64,000 nt of DNA from Roseiarcus sp963779095 (GCA_963779095.1 CAVZWU010000024.1:62001-126000); one strand, 5' to 3'; counted from the first letter of the stretch, positions 43,848 to 52,879 are shown. Notes: generated from the letters alone by a model not told the origin. A program made the numbers and translations.

Positions 43848-44357
43848 TTACGAAGCCGCTTTTTCGTCCGCCACGGACGGCGTTGCGCCGAAGTCGGGAC
43901 GGACGGTGCGATTGATGATGCCGAGCCGGCCGGTTTGAATGCCTTTCTCCATGATGCGCGCAGGGTTTCCGGCGACTAGGCAGTTCGACGGCACGTCCTT
44001 CATTACCACGCTCGCCGCCGCGACCACGCAATTGTCGCCGATTTTGATCCCCGGCAGGATCATGCTTTGCGCGCCGATATTGCATTCCTTGCCGATCCAG
44101 GTGTCCACGTGCAGCCCGCGCACCGTATCATGGGCGAGAACGCAAGCGCCGAAATTGATCGCGGTGCTTTCGCCGACATGGATGCCGCGCGGATAATTCT
44201 TGTCCAGTTTGGCGGAAAATGAGATCCGGCAGCCCGGCGCGATGTCCATGCCCCAGACTTTATTGAAATAAAGGCGGCGCAATTCCGAGAACAGGGGACG
44301 GATCTCGCGGCGCACGACGGCGAGAATTCCGGTCGAACGAAGGTCGGTTAAGTGCAC
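43848..44357 (-). CDS. Left-handed beta-helix (hexapeptide) acyltransferase
   Basis: The product is about 169 residues from GTG 44357 (VHLTDLRSTGIL), chosen because GGAG lies 9 bases upstream; a GTG at 44426 would add 23 residues. Hexapeptide repeats run through CRISFSAKLDKNYPRGIHVG, ESTAINFGACVLAHDTVRGL, TWIGKECNIGAQSMILPGIK and IGDNCVVAAASVVMKDVPSN, ending CLVAGNPARI. The layout matches the maltose/serine/colanic-acid acetyltransferase group, CoA-dependent O-acyl transfer to sugars. It probably starts the minus-strand operon with the SDR, ligase and LuxE genes. Confidence 0.86.
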   Translation of the reverse strand: MHLTDLRSTGILAVVRREIRPLFSELRRLYFNKVWGMDIAPGCRISFSAKLDKNYPRGIHVGESTAINFGACVLAHDTVRGLHVDTWIGKECNIGAQSMILPGIKIGDNCVVAAASVVMKDVPSNCLVAGNPARIMEKGIQTGRLGIINRTVRPDFGATPSVADEKAAS

Positions 44358-44694
44358 GATCGGAACTCCATCAGCAAAAGCGCGCCGAACCCCCGTGCGC
44401 GCCCCTGACCATCCAGTTCGTTTCACCCCGACACGTATTGGAAGACGCTCAGCCGACGCAAGCGGCCGTTAGGTTAAATCTGCTGGCGAGGACAAAGGAC
44501 GATAAAGCGCTGTTCTCAGCTTTCACCGTGGTTACACTTGAACTTAACAGGCCGCGCAACAGGGTCAAGCGCGCGAAATCAATGTGGCGTCCCCGGTCGG
44601 ACGAGTTGATTCGATCATTCGGCTCCTCTAAGCCCGGCTCGACGCCAGCGGCCCGAGCCGCCGCGAAGGCCAATCCCAGTGGCTGAGGTCCGCA

Positions 44695-46194
44695 TTGTTC
44701 CCCAAACCTGAGCCCAAGCTTTCCCCCAACACCTATGCCTACGAATCGCGGCCGTTGGTCAAGCCGACCGGCTTTCGCGAATATGACGCGCGCTGGCTGA
44801 TCGAGAAGGAGATCAATCTCATGGGCGCGCAGGCGCTCGGGCTTGGCCTCGCGCGCCTCCTGAAGGAGCTTGGCGTTCCGCGCGAGGTCGTCGTCGGCCA
44901 CGACTTCCGCTCCTATTCGGCGTCGATCAAACTCGCGCTGACCGCTGGCCTGATGGCGGGAGGGGCGCAGGTGCGCGACATCGGGCTTGCGATCACGCCG
45001 ATGGCCTATTTCGCCCAGTTCGCGCTTAATACGCCGGCGGTGGCGATGGTGACCGCCTCCCACAACGACAACGGCTGGACCGGGGTCAAGATGGGCGCGG
45101 CGAAGCCGGTGACCTTTGGCCCTGAGGAGATGGGACGCCTGCGCGACATCGTGCTTGCCGGCGACTACGGATCGGAGGCCGGCGGAGGCTACGAATTCAT
45201 CGCCGATTTCCCCGCCCGCTATATCGCCGACTTGACCAGCCGGCCGAAGCTCAAGCGTCCCCTCAGGGTCGTCGCGGCTTGCGGCAACGGCACGGCCGGC
45301 GCGTTCGCGCCCACGCTTCTCACGGCGCTCGGCGCCGAGGTTGTTCCGATCGACTGCGACCTCGACTGGACCTTCCCCCGCTACAATCCGAACCCGGAGG
45401 ACATGCGGATGCTGCATGCGATGGCGGCGGCGGTGAAGGAGAGCGGCGCCGACCTCGCGCTCGGCTTCGACGGCGACGGCGACCGATGCGGCGTGGTCGA
45501 CAACGAGGGCGAGGAGATCTTCGCCGACAAGATCGGCGTCATGCTGGCGCGCGACCTCTCGACGCTGCACAAAGGCGCGACCTTCGTCGTCGACGTGAAG
45601 TCGACCGGACTGTTCGCGACCGATCCCGAGCTTCGCGCCAATGGCGTCACAGTCGACTTCTGGAAGACCGGCCATTCGCATATCAAGCGGCGGGTGAGAG
45701 ACCTGAAAGCGCTCGCAGGCTTCGAGAAATCGGGCCATTTCTTCTTCAACGCGCCGGTCGGGCGCGGCTATGACGACGGCTTCGTCACGGCGATCGCCAT
45801 CCTCGACATGCTGGACCGCAATCCGGCTAAGTCGATGGCCGATCTCTATCGCGCGCTGCCCAAGACCTGGGGCTCGCCGACGATGTCGCCCCATTGCGCC
45901 GACGAGATCAAATACGAGGTCGCCGACCGTGTCGTCCGCCGCTTCCAGGCGATGCGCGACAGGGGCGAGCCGCTCGCAGGCATGGGCATCCGCGACCTCG
46001 TCACTGTCAACGGCGTGAGGGTCACGGTCGAGGACGGGACGTGGGGACTGGTGCGCGCCTCGTCGAACAAGCCGGAGCTTGTGGTGGTGGTCGAGAGCCC
46101 GGTCTCGGAAGCGCGCATGCGGGCGATGTTCGAGGCGGTCGACGGCGTGTTGCGCGAGAACCCGGAAGTCGGCGCCTACAATCAGACGATCTGA
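44695..46194 (+). CDS. Phosphomannomutase / phosphoglucomutase
   Basis: The product is 499 residues and intact. The start is a TTG at 44695, 8 bases after GAGG. Phosphohexomutase motifs: the phosphoserine loop MVTASHNDNGWTGVKMGAAK, metal loop LALGFDGDGDRCGVVDNEGE, sugar loop KSGHFFFNAPVGRGYDDGFV and phosphate loop DGTWGLVRASSNKPELVVVV. It makes mannose-1-phosphate or glucose-1-phosphate for polysaccharide synthesis. It is divergent from the acyltransferase. Its TGA overlaps the ATG of the next gene. Confidence 0.93.
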   Translation: MFPKPEPKLSPNTYAYESRPLVKPTGFREYDARWLIEKEINLMGAQALGLGLARLLKELGVPREVVVGHDFRSYSASIKLALTAGLMAGGAQVRDIGLAITPMAYFAQFALNTPAVAMVTASHNDNGWTGVKMGAAKPVTFGPEEMGRLRDIVLAGDYGSEAGGGYEFIADFPARYIADLTSRPKLKRPLRVVAACGNGTAGAFAPTLLTALGAEVVPIDCDLDWTFPRYNPNPEDMRMLHAMAAAVKESGADLALGFDGDGDRCGVVDNEGEEIFADKIGVMLARDLSTLHKGATFVVDVKSTGLFATDPELRANGVTVDFWKTGHSHIKRRVRDLKALAGFEKSGHFFFNAPVGRGYDDGFVTAIAILDMLDRNPAKSMADLYRALPKTWGSPTMSPHCADEIKYEVADRVVRRFQAMRDRGEPLAGMGIRDLVTVNGVRVTVEDGTWGLVRASSNKPELVVVVESPVSEARMRAMFEAVDGVLRENPEVGAYNQTI

Positions 46195-46721
46195 TGGACG
46201 CCGCCGCGAGCGCGCTTTCGCACGTGTTGCCGGACGTGCTGGAGCCGGGCCTTCGCATCGTCTTCTGCGGCACGGCTGCGGGCACCGTCTCGGCCAGGCG
46301 CGGCGCCTATTACGCCCATCCGCAGAACCGGTTCTGGCCGACGCTGCACGCTGTCGGGCTCACGCCGCGACTCATGCGGCCGGAGGACTATCCAGAACTG
46401 CCCCAATGGGGGCTGGGTCTGACCGACCTTGCCAAGCATGTGAGCGGCATGGACCGCGAACTTCCCGCGGGCGCGCTCGGCCGCGACGCCTGCGCGGCGC
46501 TCGAGGCGAAGATCGCAGCCGCCGAGCCGGACTGGCTCGCCTTCACGAGCCTCGCCGCCGGGCGCCGATACCTGGGCCCGGCCGCCGGCTTCGGCGAGCA
46601 GGGGGAGCGCATCGGCCGAACCCGGCTCTGGCTCCTGCCGTCGCCGTCGCCGACCGCCGCTTGGAACTGGGCCATGAACAAGCACTGGTGGCAGGCGCTG
46701 GCCGACGCGGCGCGGCGATAG
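46194..46721 (+). CDS. mug: Mismatch-specific uracil/thymine DNA glycosylase (MUG/TDG family)
   Basis: The product is 175 residues. Family motifs include LRIVFCGTAAGTVSARRGAY, YAHPQNRFWPTLHAVGLTPR (the Gly-x-Asn-Pro-like region reads HPQNRFW), QWGLGLTDLAKHVSG and LPSPSPTAAWNW near the end. It removes uracil, thymine or ethenocytosine opposite guanine. The first active-site segment has GTAAGTVSA rather than the E. coli GINPG, as expected for the branch lacking the Asn. The start overlaps the phosphomutase stop in TGATG. Confidence 0.87.
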   Translation: MDAAASALSHVLPDVLEPGLRIVFCGTAAGTVSARRGAYYAHPQNRFWPTLHAVGLTPRLMRPEDYPELPQWGLGLTDLAKHVSGMDRELPAGALGRDACAALEAKIAAAEPDWLAFTSLAAGRRYLGPAAGFGEQGERIGRTRLWLLPSPSPTAAWNWAMNKHWWQALADAARR

Positions 46722-46729
46722 AACTCGCT

Positions 46730-46743
46730 CGCCCGTTCGGGCG
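46730..46743. terminator. Hairpin between convergent mug and Crp genes
   Basis: CGCCCGTTCGGGCG is a perfect inverted repeat located between two convergent genes, 9 bases after one stop and 5 before the other. It lacks a T-run on either side. It may terminate both transcripts. Confidence 0.4.
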
Positions 46744-46747
46744 GGCT

Positions 46748-47437
46748 CTACTCGCCGGCGGCTGTCGCCTCGAGTTTGGCGCTAAGGCGCAGCGCGTCCT
46801 TGATGACGATCGCGCCGCGGCGCCGCTCGATCAGGCCTTCGCGCTCCATGGCGTTGATTTCGCGCGACACGGTTTCGCGGCGCGTGTTGATGCGCGAGGC
46901 GAGCTCCGACTGGTTGGGCGGCGCGAGGATGATGGCGCGCTTCGGATCGTCGCGGTCCGGATGGGCGAGGCGGAGGAGCTCGGCGTGGACGCGGCTGCGG
47001 ACGTCGAGCGCGCCGAGTTCACCCACCCGCCGCGTCATGGCGCGATTGCGCGCGACCAGGGTGGCCACGACCGCTTCGCCCAGGGGACGATGCGTGTACA
47101 TCGTTTCGACGAAGACCGCGCTCGGCATTTTCGCGACCAGCGAGTCATTGACCGCGAAGACGCTGAGCGAGCGGGGGCCGCCGTCGAGAGCGGCCAGTTC
47201 GCCGAAGAACGAACCCGCCTCCATGTCGGAGAAAATCAGGTCCTGCCGCACCCCGTGGGACACCGCCCTTAGGCGCCCGGTCATGACGAAATAGACGTCG
47301 CGGTCGTTCGCCGTCTGACCGATCAGCCACTGACCCACCGCGGTCTTGAGCCAGGTGCAATGGCGATCCAGAACCCGGCAGGATTCGGGGTCGAGCGTCT
47401 TGAAACAGGGATGTCCCGATAGCGAGGTCACAACCAT
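46748..47437 (-). CDS. Crp/Fnr-family transcriptional regulator
   Basis: The product is 229 residues from ATG 47437 (MVVTSLSGHPCFKTLD). The N-terminal cyclic-nucleotide-binding fold has VYFVMTGRLRAVSHGVRQDL and EAGSFFGELAALDGGPRSLS. The dimer helix region is TLVARNRAMTRRVGELGALD. The HTH reads NQSELASRINTRRETVSREI with RRETVSR as recognition helix, matching the Arg-Glu-Thr-Val-x-Arg that reads TGTGA in E. coli CRP. The Fnr cysteine cluster is absent. The cAMP-contact Arg-Ser in the phosphate-binding cassette is recognisable (GGPRSLSVF). A decayed copy lies directly upstream. Confidence 0.9.
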   Translation of the reverse strand: MVVTSLSGHPCFKTLDPESCRVLDRHCTWLKTAVGQWLIGQTANDRDVYFVMTGRLRAVSHGVRQDLIFSDMEAGSFFGELAALDGGPRSLSVFAVNDSLVAKMPSAVFVETMYTHRPLGEAVVATLVARNRAMTRRVGELGALDVRSRVHAELLRLAHPDRDDPKRAIILAPPNQSELASRINTRRETVSREINAMEREGLIERRRGAIVIKDALRLSAKLEATAAGE

Positions 47438-47811
47438 CGTCGCGCCCGCCGATGAGTCCCGCCGGCGAGGCGGGCGTCGACGCCTGGGTGCAAACGGCTG
47501 TGCGGCGCTCGCCACCCCGTCGGGCCAACATAAGGGGGACGATTGCGCGCGCCTTCCGGCGCGCTCATCTCGCAAAAGAGAGAACCCGCTTCGATATCGC
47601 TTGACATAAGATCCCGCCGCGTCCCGTGAACCGCCAGCCTGAGGCGGCCCGCCCTCACACAGTGGACGTTGCGGTCGTTGTCTGTCCCACCAACAACCCA
47701 GCCGCCCGCTGCTGCCTTAAGCCAAGTGCAATGGCGGTCAAGAACCCCCGAGGATGCTGAATCGAGCGTTTTGAAACAGCGGTGCGCCGAAAGCGAGTCT
47801 ATGACCATCAT
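47428..47811 (-). pseudogene. Degenerate tandem copy of the Crp-family gene (N-terminal domain only)
   Basis: The 127-residue frame begins MMVIDSLSAHRCFKTLDSAS and matches the downstream regulator for about 85 residues (CFKTLD, VLDRHCTWLK, GRLR, DL-SD-EAGS). It then runs into unrelated sequence (GARNRPPYVGPTGWRAPHSR) before stopping 10 bases inside the intact gene. The dimer helix and HTH are missing. This is a partial tandem duplication, diverged to about half identity by eye, with no evident DNA-binding ability. Confidence 0.75.
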
Positions 47812-48230
47812 CGCGTCGCCGATGATTACCTGTGACGGTGTCGGACGCCGACCTTCACGTCAAGCGACTTTACGAGGGCGCCGCAATTGGGCCTACATAA
47901 ATGTGGAGGCTACCGCCACAAATATGGGCCGCCGTTCGGCGTGTCGCGGGTGTATTATCTTGCGGTGTGACGGAGATCACAGCCCGAGACCGCACTATCG
48001 TGTAAGCCCAAATGGTTCCGGCGGCCTCTCCCGCCGCACGGAGTGAAAGGAAGCCCCGAGCGCCAGTCTGCGATCTTTTATTCAAGTCACAATCTCGCGC
48101 GGCCGCGCCCCCCGGGGCTGGGTGCGAAGCGCGGCCCCCGCGTTGATCTCCCACTGCGCGGGGCGAAGAGCGCGGCGCCTGCGCTATTTCCGCGGGCTCG
48201 GGCGCCGCGCTCGCAAGCTACTGCCATCGC
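47812..48230. other. Intergenic region upstream of the Crp-type genes
   Basis: No credible gene was found in 419 bases. It contains the TGTGA palindrome (47966-47981), AT-richer words (ATAAATGTGG near 47897, TTTTATTCAAGTCAC near 48076) and GC-rich inverted stretches at 48098-48230. Confidence 0.45.
47966..47981. promoter_or_regulatory. CRP-type operator TGTGA-N6-TCACA, site 1
   Basis: TGTGACGGAGATCACA has perfect 5-base CRP half-sites and TGTGAC/GATCACA flanks. It lies 155 bases upstream of the duplicated Crp-type frame on the minus strand. The neighbouring regulator carries an RRETVSR recognition helix suited to TGTGA. Autoregulation is an inference. Confidence 0.65.
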
Positions 48231-48560
48231 CTAATGGACACGAAACTCCATGTGTACACGACCATGGATGCGCTGGGAGCCTTGCGTGTCGTAGAAGCGA
48301 GTGCTCGGCGCTGCGCTGAAGCGCATGCTCGGCGCGGCGCGGCTGTGTCCGTACCGAACCCGAGTCGGCGAAGCGCGGCTAGGTTGCGGGCCGCCGTGCA
48401 GCTGACCGACACCCTTAGCCTTCGGCCCGTGGCGGGCGAGGCAGGCGTTATAAGCCATCGGCTCACGATATTGCGCGCACGCGGGATCGTCCGAGGCGCG
48501 CGCGGTTGCCGTCCAGGCGAGAGCGGCAAGCGAAAGGGCGATTGCGGCGCGGGCGGTCAT
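48231..48560 (-). CDS. Small secreted hypothetical protein
   Basis: The product is 109 residues with a signal peptide (ARAAIALSLAALAWTATARA). The mature part begins SDDPACAQYREPMAYNACLA with two cysteines spaced as if disulfide-bonded, then a His/Arg/Ser-rich low-complexity tail. It lies 5 bases upstream of pheT's stop on the same strand, so it is downstream of pheT in the transcript. The family is unknown to me; similar ACAQYR-type short exported proteins occur in the order. Confidence 0.6.
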   Translation of the reverse strand: MTARAAIALSLAALAWTATARASDDPACAQYREPMAYNACLARHGPKAKGVGQLHGGPQPSRASPTRVRYGHSRAAPSMRFSAAPSTRFYDTQGSQRIHGRVHMEFRVH

Positions 48561-48565
48561 GGCTA

Positions 48566-50971
48566 TCAGCTCCTTAGCGCCGCGCCGGTCTTCCTCGAAA
48601 CCTCGGCCACGATCCTGGACATGACCGCGTCGATTTCGGCGTCGGTCAGTGTGCGTTCGCGCGGCTGCAGGGTCACATGGATGGCGATCGACTTCGCGCC
48701 CTCAGGCAGCCCTTGCCCGCGATAGACGTCGAACACGCCAACTCTGGTGACGAGCGCGCGGTCGGCGCTCTCCGCCGCTTTCACGATGTCGGCGGCGCCG
48801 ACCGTCTCGCCGACAACGAACGCAAGGTCGCGCTCGACGGGCATGAAGTCCGACCGGATGAGCTTCGGCTTGGTCCGGGTCGACCTTGCCTTCGGCGCCG
48901 GGATGGCGTCGAGGATGATCTCGAACGCGACGATCGGCCCTTCGGCGTCGACCGCCTCGCAGACGCTTGGGTGCAACTGTCCGAACCAGCCGAGCACGGT
49001 CTTCGGGCCCAGCCTGAGGGTCGCCGCGCGGCCCGGATGGAGGAACGACGGGCCGCTGGGGACGACCTGGATCGCGTTCGGGTTCACCTCGAGCGCCGAG
49101 AGAAGCGTCATCGCGTCGCGCTTGGTGTCGAAGACGTCGACGGGCCCGCCGCCGCTCCATTGCCGGCCTTCCGCGCCCGATTTCGCTTGACCGCGCCGCA
49201 CAGCGGCGGCGGCGATGCGCTGATCGTTTTCGCTCGAGCCCAGGAAAATCTGCCCGACCTCGAACAAAGCGACGTCGCCCGCGCCCCGGCGCGCGTTGCG
49301 CTCGGCGGCCGTAACGAGACCCGGGATCAGGCTCGGGCGCATGTCGGAGAGATCGGCCGCGATCGGGTTGGCGAGCGCGAGCGCCGGCGAGCCGCCGCCG
49401 AACGCTTCCGCTGCGCCCTTGGAGACGAAGGACCAGGTCACCGCCTCGCGCAGAGACAGCGCAGCCAGCGTGCGCTTGGCGAGCCTGGTGCGCTTCTGCA
49501 TGAGCGTCAGCACCGGCCTTGGCACGCCCTCGTCGAGACGGGGCAGGGGCGCGGGCGGCGCGCGGTCGACACCGGCGATGCGCAGGATCTGCTCGACGAC
49601 GTCGGCCTTGACCTGCACGTCCGGGCGCCAGGTGGGGACGAGAACATGGGCCCCGTCGACGCTGAAGCCCAGCCGGCGAAGGATCGCCTCGCCCTCGTCG
49701 CGCGGGATATCGACGCCGAGGAGCCGCCTCACTTCGCCATACGGGAAGGGAATCGAGCGCTGCGGCGCTGACGGATCGCCCGCGACGACCATGCGCGATG
49801 GCTCGCCGCCGCAGATCGACAGGACGTATTCGGTCGCGAGATCGCAGCCGGGCACGCAGAAGTCGGGATCGACGCCGCGCTCGAACCGATAGCGCGCGTC
49901 GGTCATGACGCCGAGCTTGCGGCCGGTGTGCGCGATATTGGTCGGATCCCAGAGCGCGCTTTCGATGAGAACGTCGCGCGTCGTCTCGTCGCAGCCGGAA
50001 TGCTCGCCACCCATAATTCCGGCGATCAATTCGACGCCATTTTGGTCGGCGATGGCGACCATGCTGTCGTCGAGCGCATAAGTCTTGCCGTCGAGCGCCA
50101 GCACGCTTTCGCCCGCGCGGGCGCGCCGCACGTCAAGATCGCCCGCGACCTTGGCGAAGTCGAACACATGCAGCGGGCGGCCGCGATCGAAAGTGATGTA
50201 ATTGGTGATGTCGACGAGCGCGCTGATCGGCCTCAAGCCGATCGCCCTTAGCCGCTTCTGCATCCACTCGGGCGAAGGGCCGTTGGTCACGCCGCGGATG
50301 AGCCTCAAGGCGAAGGCCGGGCAGAGATGCCTGTCCTCGGGCGCGAAATCGAGTCGCACGCGCGTCGGGGAATCGAACGCGCCTTCATAGGCTTTGGGCG
50401 CGGGCGTCTTGAGCTTTCCAAGTCCCGCCGCGGCGAGATCGCGCGCGATGCCAGCGACCCCAGCGGCGTCGGGACGGTTCGGCGTCACCGCGACGTCGAT
50501 GACCGGATCGTCGAGCCCGGCGAAGCGCGCGTAAGCGACGCCAACCGGCGCGTCGCCGGGCAATTCGATGATGCCCTCATGGTCGTCGCTGAGCTCGAGC
50601 TCGGCGGCCGAGCACAGCATGCCGTTCGATTCGACGCCGCGGATGACGCCTTTGGCGAGGGTGAGCTTCTTGCCGGGAATGTAGGTCCCGACGGGCGAGA
50701 ACACGCTTTTCATGCCGGTGCGCGCGTTCGGCGCGCCGCAGACGACCTGCACCGGCTCGCCGCCGGCGTCGACGATGCAGACTTTCAGCCGGTCGGCGTT
50801 GGGGTGCTGTTTCGCCTCGATGACCGACCCGACCACGAAGCCGTCGTACTTTTGGCCCGGGTCCTCGACCGAGTCGACCTCGAGGCCGACGCGGGTCAGC
50901 GTATCGACGATCTCGGCTAGCGAAGCCTTTGTGTCGAGGTGGTCTTTCAGCCAGGAGAGGGTGAATTTCAT
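48566..50971 (-). CDS. pheT: Phenylalanine-tRNA ligase beta subunit
   Basis: The product is 801 residues and intact. Domains in order: OB-fold tRNA-binding region (residues about 40-150, VGSVIEAKQHPNADRLKVCI), B3/B4 editing domain with TPNRPDAAGVAGIARDLAAA and YITFDRGRPLHVFDFAKV, B5 (EAILRRLGFSVDGAHVLVPT with DVVEQILRIAGVD), a class II synthetase-like core (AVTWSFVSKGAAEAFGG) and a C-terminal FDX-ACB anticodon-binding domain (SDFMPVERDLAFVVGETVGA). It pairs with PheS to charge tRNA-Phe. It follows pheS by 64 bases. Confidence 0.97.
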   Translation of the reverse strand: MKFTLSWLKDHLDTKASLAEIVDTLTRVGLEVDSVEDPGQKYDGFVVGSVIEAKQHPNADRLKVCIVDAGGEPVQVVCGAPNARTGMKSVFSPVGTYIPGKKLTLAKGVIRGVESNGMLCSAAELELSDDHEGIIELPGDAPVGVAYARFAGLDDPVIDVAVTPNRPDAAGVAGIARDLAAAGLGKLKTPAPKAYEGAFDSPTRVRLDFAPEDRHLCPAFALRLIRGVTNGPSPEWMQKRLRAIGLRPISALVDITNYITFDRGRPLHVFDFAKVAGDLDVRRARAGESVLALDGKTYALDDSMVAIADQNGVELIAGIMGGEHSGCDETTRDVLIESALWDPTNIAHTGRKLGVMTDARYRFERGVDPDFCVPGCDLATEYVLSICGGEPSRMVVAGDPSAPQRSIPFPYGEVRRLLGVDIPRDEGEAILRRLGFSVDGAHVLVPTWRPDVQVKADVVEQILRIAGVDRAPPAPLPRLDEGVPRPVLTLMQKRTRLAKRTLAALSLREAVTWSFVSKGAAEAFGGGSPALALANPIAADLSDMRPSLIPGLVTAAERNARRGAGDVALFEVGQIFLGSSENDQRIAAAAVRRGQAKSGAEGRQWSGGGPVDVFDTKRDAMTLLSALEVNPNAIQVVPSGPSFLHPGRAATLRLGPKTVLGWFGQLHPSVCEAVDAEGPIVAFEIILDAIPAPKARSTRTKPKLIRSDFMPVERDLAFVVGETVGAADIVKAAESADRALVTRVGVFDVYRGQGLPEGAKSIAIHVTLQPRERTLTDAEIDAVMSRIVAEVSRKTGAALRS

Positions 50972-51035
50972 AGGGGGCGGTCAGGCTGCTTGGGAGCGGT
51001 GACGCGAGGCTCCCCTTCGGCCGCCAAGCATGCGC

Positions 51036-52118
51036 TCATCCGCCCAGTCCCCCCGCCAGCGTAGGCACGTCGAGCGGCCTGAAGCCATAGTGATTGATCC
51101 AGCGCAGGTCCGCGTCGAAGAAGTCGCGCAAGTCCGGCAGGCCGTATTTGAGCATCGCGAGCCGATCGAGGCCGATGCCCCAGGCGAAGCCCTGATAGAC
51201 CTCGGGGTCGAGGCCGCAGTTCGTCAGCACGTTGGGATGGACCATGCCGCAGCCGAGGATTTCGAGCCAGTCCTCGCCCTCGCCGAAGCGGATTTCGCCG
51301 CCCGAGCGGCGGCACTGGATGTCGACCTCGAGCGAGGGCGAAGTGAAGGGGAAGAAGCTCGGGCGGAAACGCATGCCGACATGCTTGACTTCGAAGAACG
51401 CCTTGCAGAACTCCTCCAGCACCCACTTCAAGTTGGCGAGCGTCGCGCTCTGATCGACCACCAGTCCTTCGATCTGGTGGAACATCGGCGTATGCGTCTG
51501 GTCGGCGTCGCGCCGATAGGTGCGGCCAGGACAGATGACGCGGATCGGCGGCTTCTGGGTCAGCATGGTGCGCACCTGCACGGGACTCGTATGGGTGCGC
51601 AGAAGCTTGCGCTCGCCCTTGGCGTCAGGCTCGAGAAAGAACGTGTCATGCATCTCGCGCGCGGGATGGCCGGGCGGGAAGTTGAGCTTGGTGAAATTCA
51701 AATCGTCGCTCTCGATGTCCGGCCCCTCGGCGACGGCGAAGCCCATCTCGGCGAAAATGGCGGTGATTTCGTCCATCACCTGGCTGATCGGATGGATGCG
51801 CCCGGTCTCAACGCCGCTCAAGGGAACCGGCAGCGTGACGTCGACCGCCTCGCGCTTGAGCTGGGCCTCGAGCGCCGCCCGCTTGAGCACCGCCCGCCGC
51901 GCCGTGAGCGCCTCCGTGACCTGATCCTTCAGCGCATTGATGGCGGCGCCCTGGGTCCTGCGCTCGTCTGGCGCGAGCTTGCCGAGCGTGGCGAGCAGGG
52001 CGGAGATCGATCCCTTCTTGCCGAGGGCGGCGACCCGCGCCGCTTCGAGCGCGCTCTCGTCGCTGGCGCTCTCAATCGCGGCGAGCGTCTCCCGTTCAAG
52101 GGCGGAAAGGTCCGACAT
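51036..52118 (-). CDS. pheS: Phenylalanine-tRNA ligase alpha subunit
   Basis: The product is 360 residues and intact. A coiled-coil N-terminus (LERETLAAIESASDESALEA) precedes the class II catalytic core: motif 1 HPISQVMDEITAIFAEMGFA, motif 2 RVICPGRTYRRDADQTHTPM with FHQIEGLVVD, motif 3 GFAWGIGLDRLAMLKYGLPD. The first gap after rplT is 99 bases with a GC-rich inverted repeat (GGCCGCCT near the rplT stop). Confidence 0.97.
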   Translation of the reverse strand: MSDLSALERETLAAIESASDESALEAARVAALGKKGSISALLATLGKLAPDERRTQGAAINALKDQVTEALTARRAVLKRAALEAQLKREAVDVTLPVPLSGVETGRIHPISQVMDEITAIFAEMGFAVAEGPDIESDDLNFTKLNFPPGHPAREMHDTFFLEPDAKGERKLLRTHTSPVQVRTMLTQKPPIRVICPGRTYRRDADQTHTPMFHQIEGLVVDQSATLANLKWVLEEFCKAFFEVKHVGMRFRPSFFPFTSPSLEVDIQCRRSGGEIRFGEGEDWLEILGCGMVHPNVLTNCGLDPEVYQGFAWGIGLDRLAMLKYGLPDLRDFFDADLRWINHYGFRPLDVPTLAGGLGG

Positions 52119-52217
52119 TTTTCACTCCCGGCGTGCGGGTTATCGCTCCCTCATGCCACGGGGCGAGATTCCGCCCGCCAAGCCGTTTCCCGTTCCGAGC
52201 AGGGAAGGGGGGCCGCC

Positions 52218-52583
52218 TCAGGCGGCCTTTGGCAGCGCGCCCTTAGCCTGTTCGACGATCGCAGCGAACGCCGCGGGCTCGGTAATGGCGAGGTCGGACA
52301 ACACCTTGCGATCGACCTCGATCCCCGCTGCGGCGAGGCCGGAGATAAACCGGCTGTAGGTCAGCCCATGCTCGCGCGTCGCAGCGTTGATCCGCTGGAT
52401 CCACAAGGCGCGGAACTCGCGCTTGCGGTTCTTGCGATCGCGATAGGCGTATTGCATCGACTTGTCGACCGCGGCCTTGGCGGCGCGGATCGTGTTCTTG
52501 CGCCGGCCAAAGAATCCCTTGGCGGCTTTCAGGACCTTCTTGTGCTTGGCGTGGGCGGTTACGCCCCGTTTGACGCGCGACAT
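52218..52583 (-). CDS. rplT: 50S ribosomal protein L20
   Basis: The product is 121 residues, starting MSRVKRGVTAHAKHKKVLKA, with FFGRRKNTIRAAKAAVDKSM and AYRDRKNRKREFRALWIQRI, the universal L20 core. It is intact and follows rpmI by 25 bases. In other bacteria L20 represses its own operon at the rpmI leader. Confidence 0.98.
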   Translation of the reverse strand: MSRVKRGVTAHAKHKKVLKAAKGFFGRRKNTIRAAKAAVDKSMQYAYRDRKNRKREFRALWIQRINAATREHGLTYSRFISGLAAAGIEVDRKVLSDLAITEPAAFAAIVEQAKGALPKAA

Positions 52584-52608
52584 TCTTCAAATCTCCGGGA
52601 AAAAAGGT

Positions 52609-52809
52609 TCAGCCGTTCGGCAGGAAGAATTTCTTGACCTTGTCGCCGTCGGTCTTGAACAGAACCGACGTGCCGCGCAGATCGCGGATCTGCTTGGCCG
52701 TGCGCTTGATCATGCCGTGGCGCTTGCCGCGCTGGACGTAGACGACCTTGCCGGTCCCGGTGAGTTTGAAGCGCTTCTTCGCGCCCGATTTGGTCTTCAG
52801 CTTGGGCAT
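52609..52809 (-). CDS. rpmI: 50S ribosomal protein L35
   Basis: The product is 66 residues: MPKLKTKSGAKKRFKLTGTG, then RGKRHGMIKRTAKQIRDLRG and KVKKFFLPNG. It is intact, with GGAGAG before the ATG. infC, which usually precedes it, is not in the 450 bases upstream. Confidence 0.98.
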   Translation of the reverse strand: MPKLKTKSGAKKRFKLTGTGKVVYVQRGKRHGMIKRTAKQIRDLRGTSVLFKTDGDKVKKFFLPNG

Positions 52810-52879
52810 TTGGCTCTCCTTAAGGCTTTACGCCTTCTTGAACTTGGCGGAGCGGAAGCCCCGGTGCTTGGAACAAGCG

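Noticed and set aside
51030..52637. 535-residue plus-strand frame
   Set aside because: It lies antisense to pheS and rplT, both clearly identified; composition is shadow-like.
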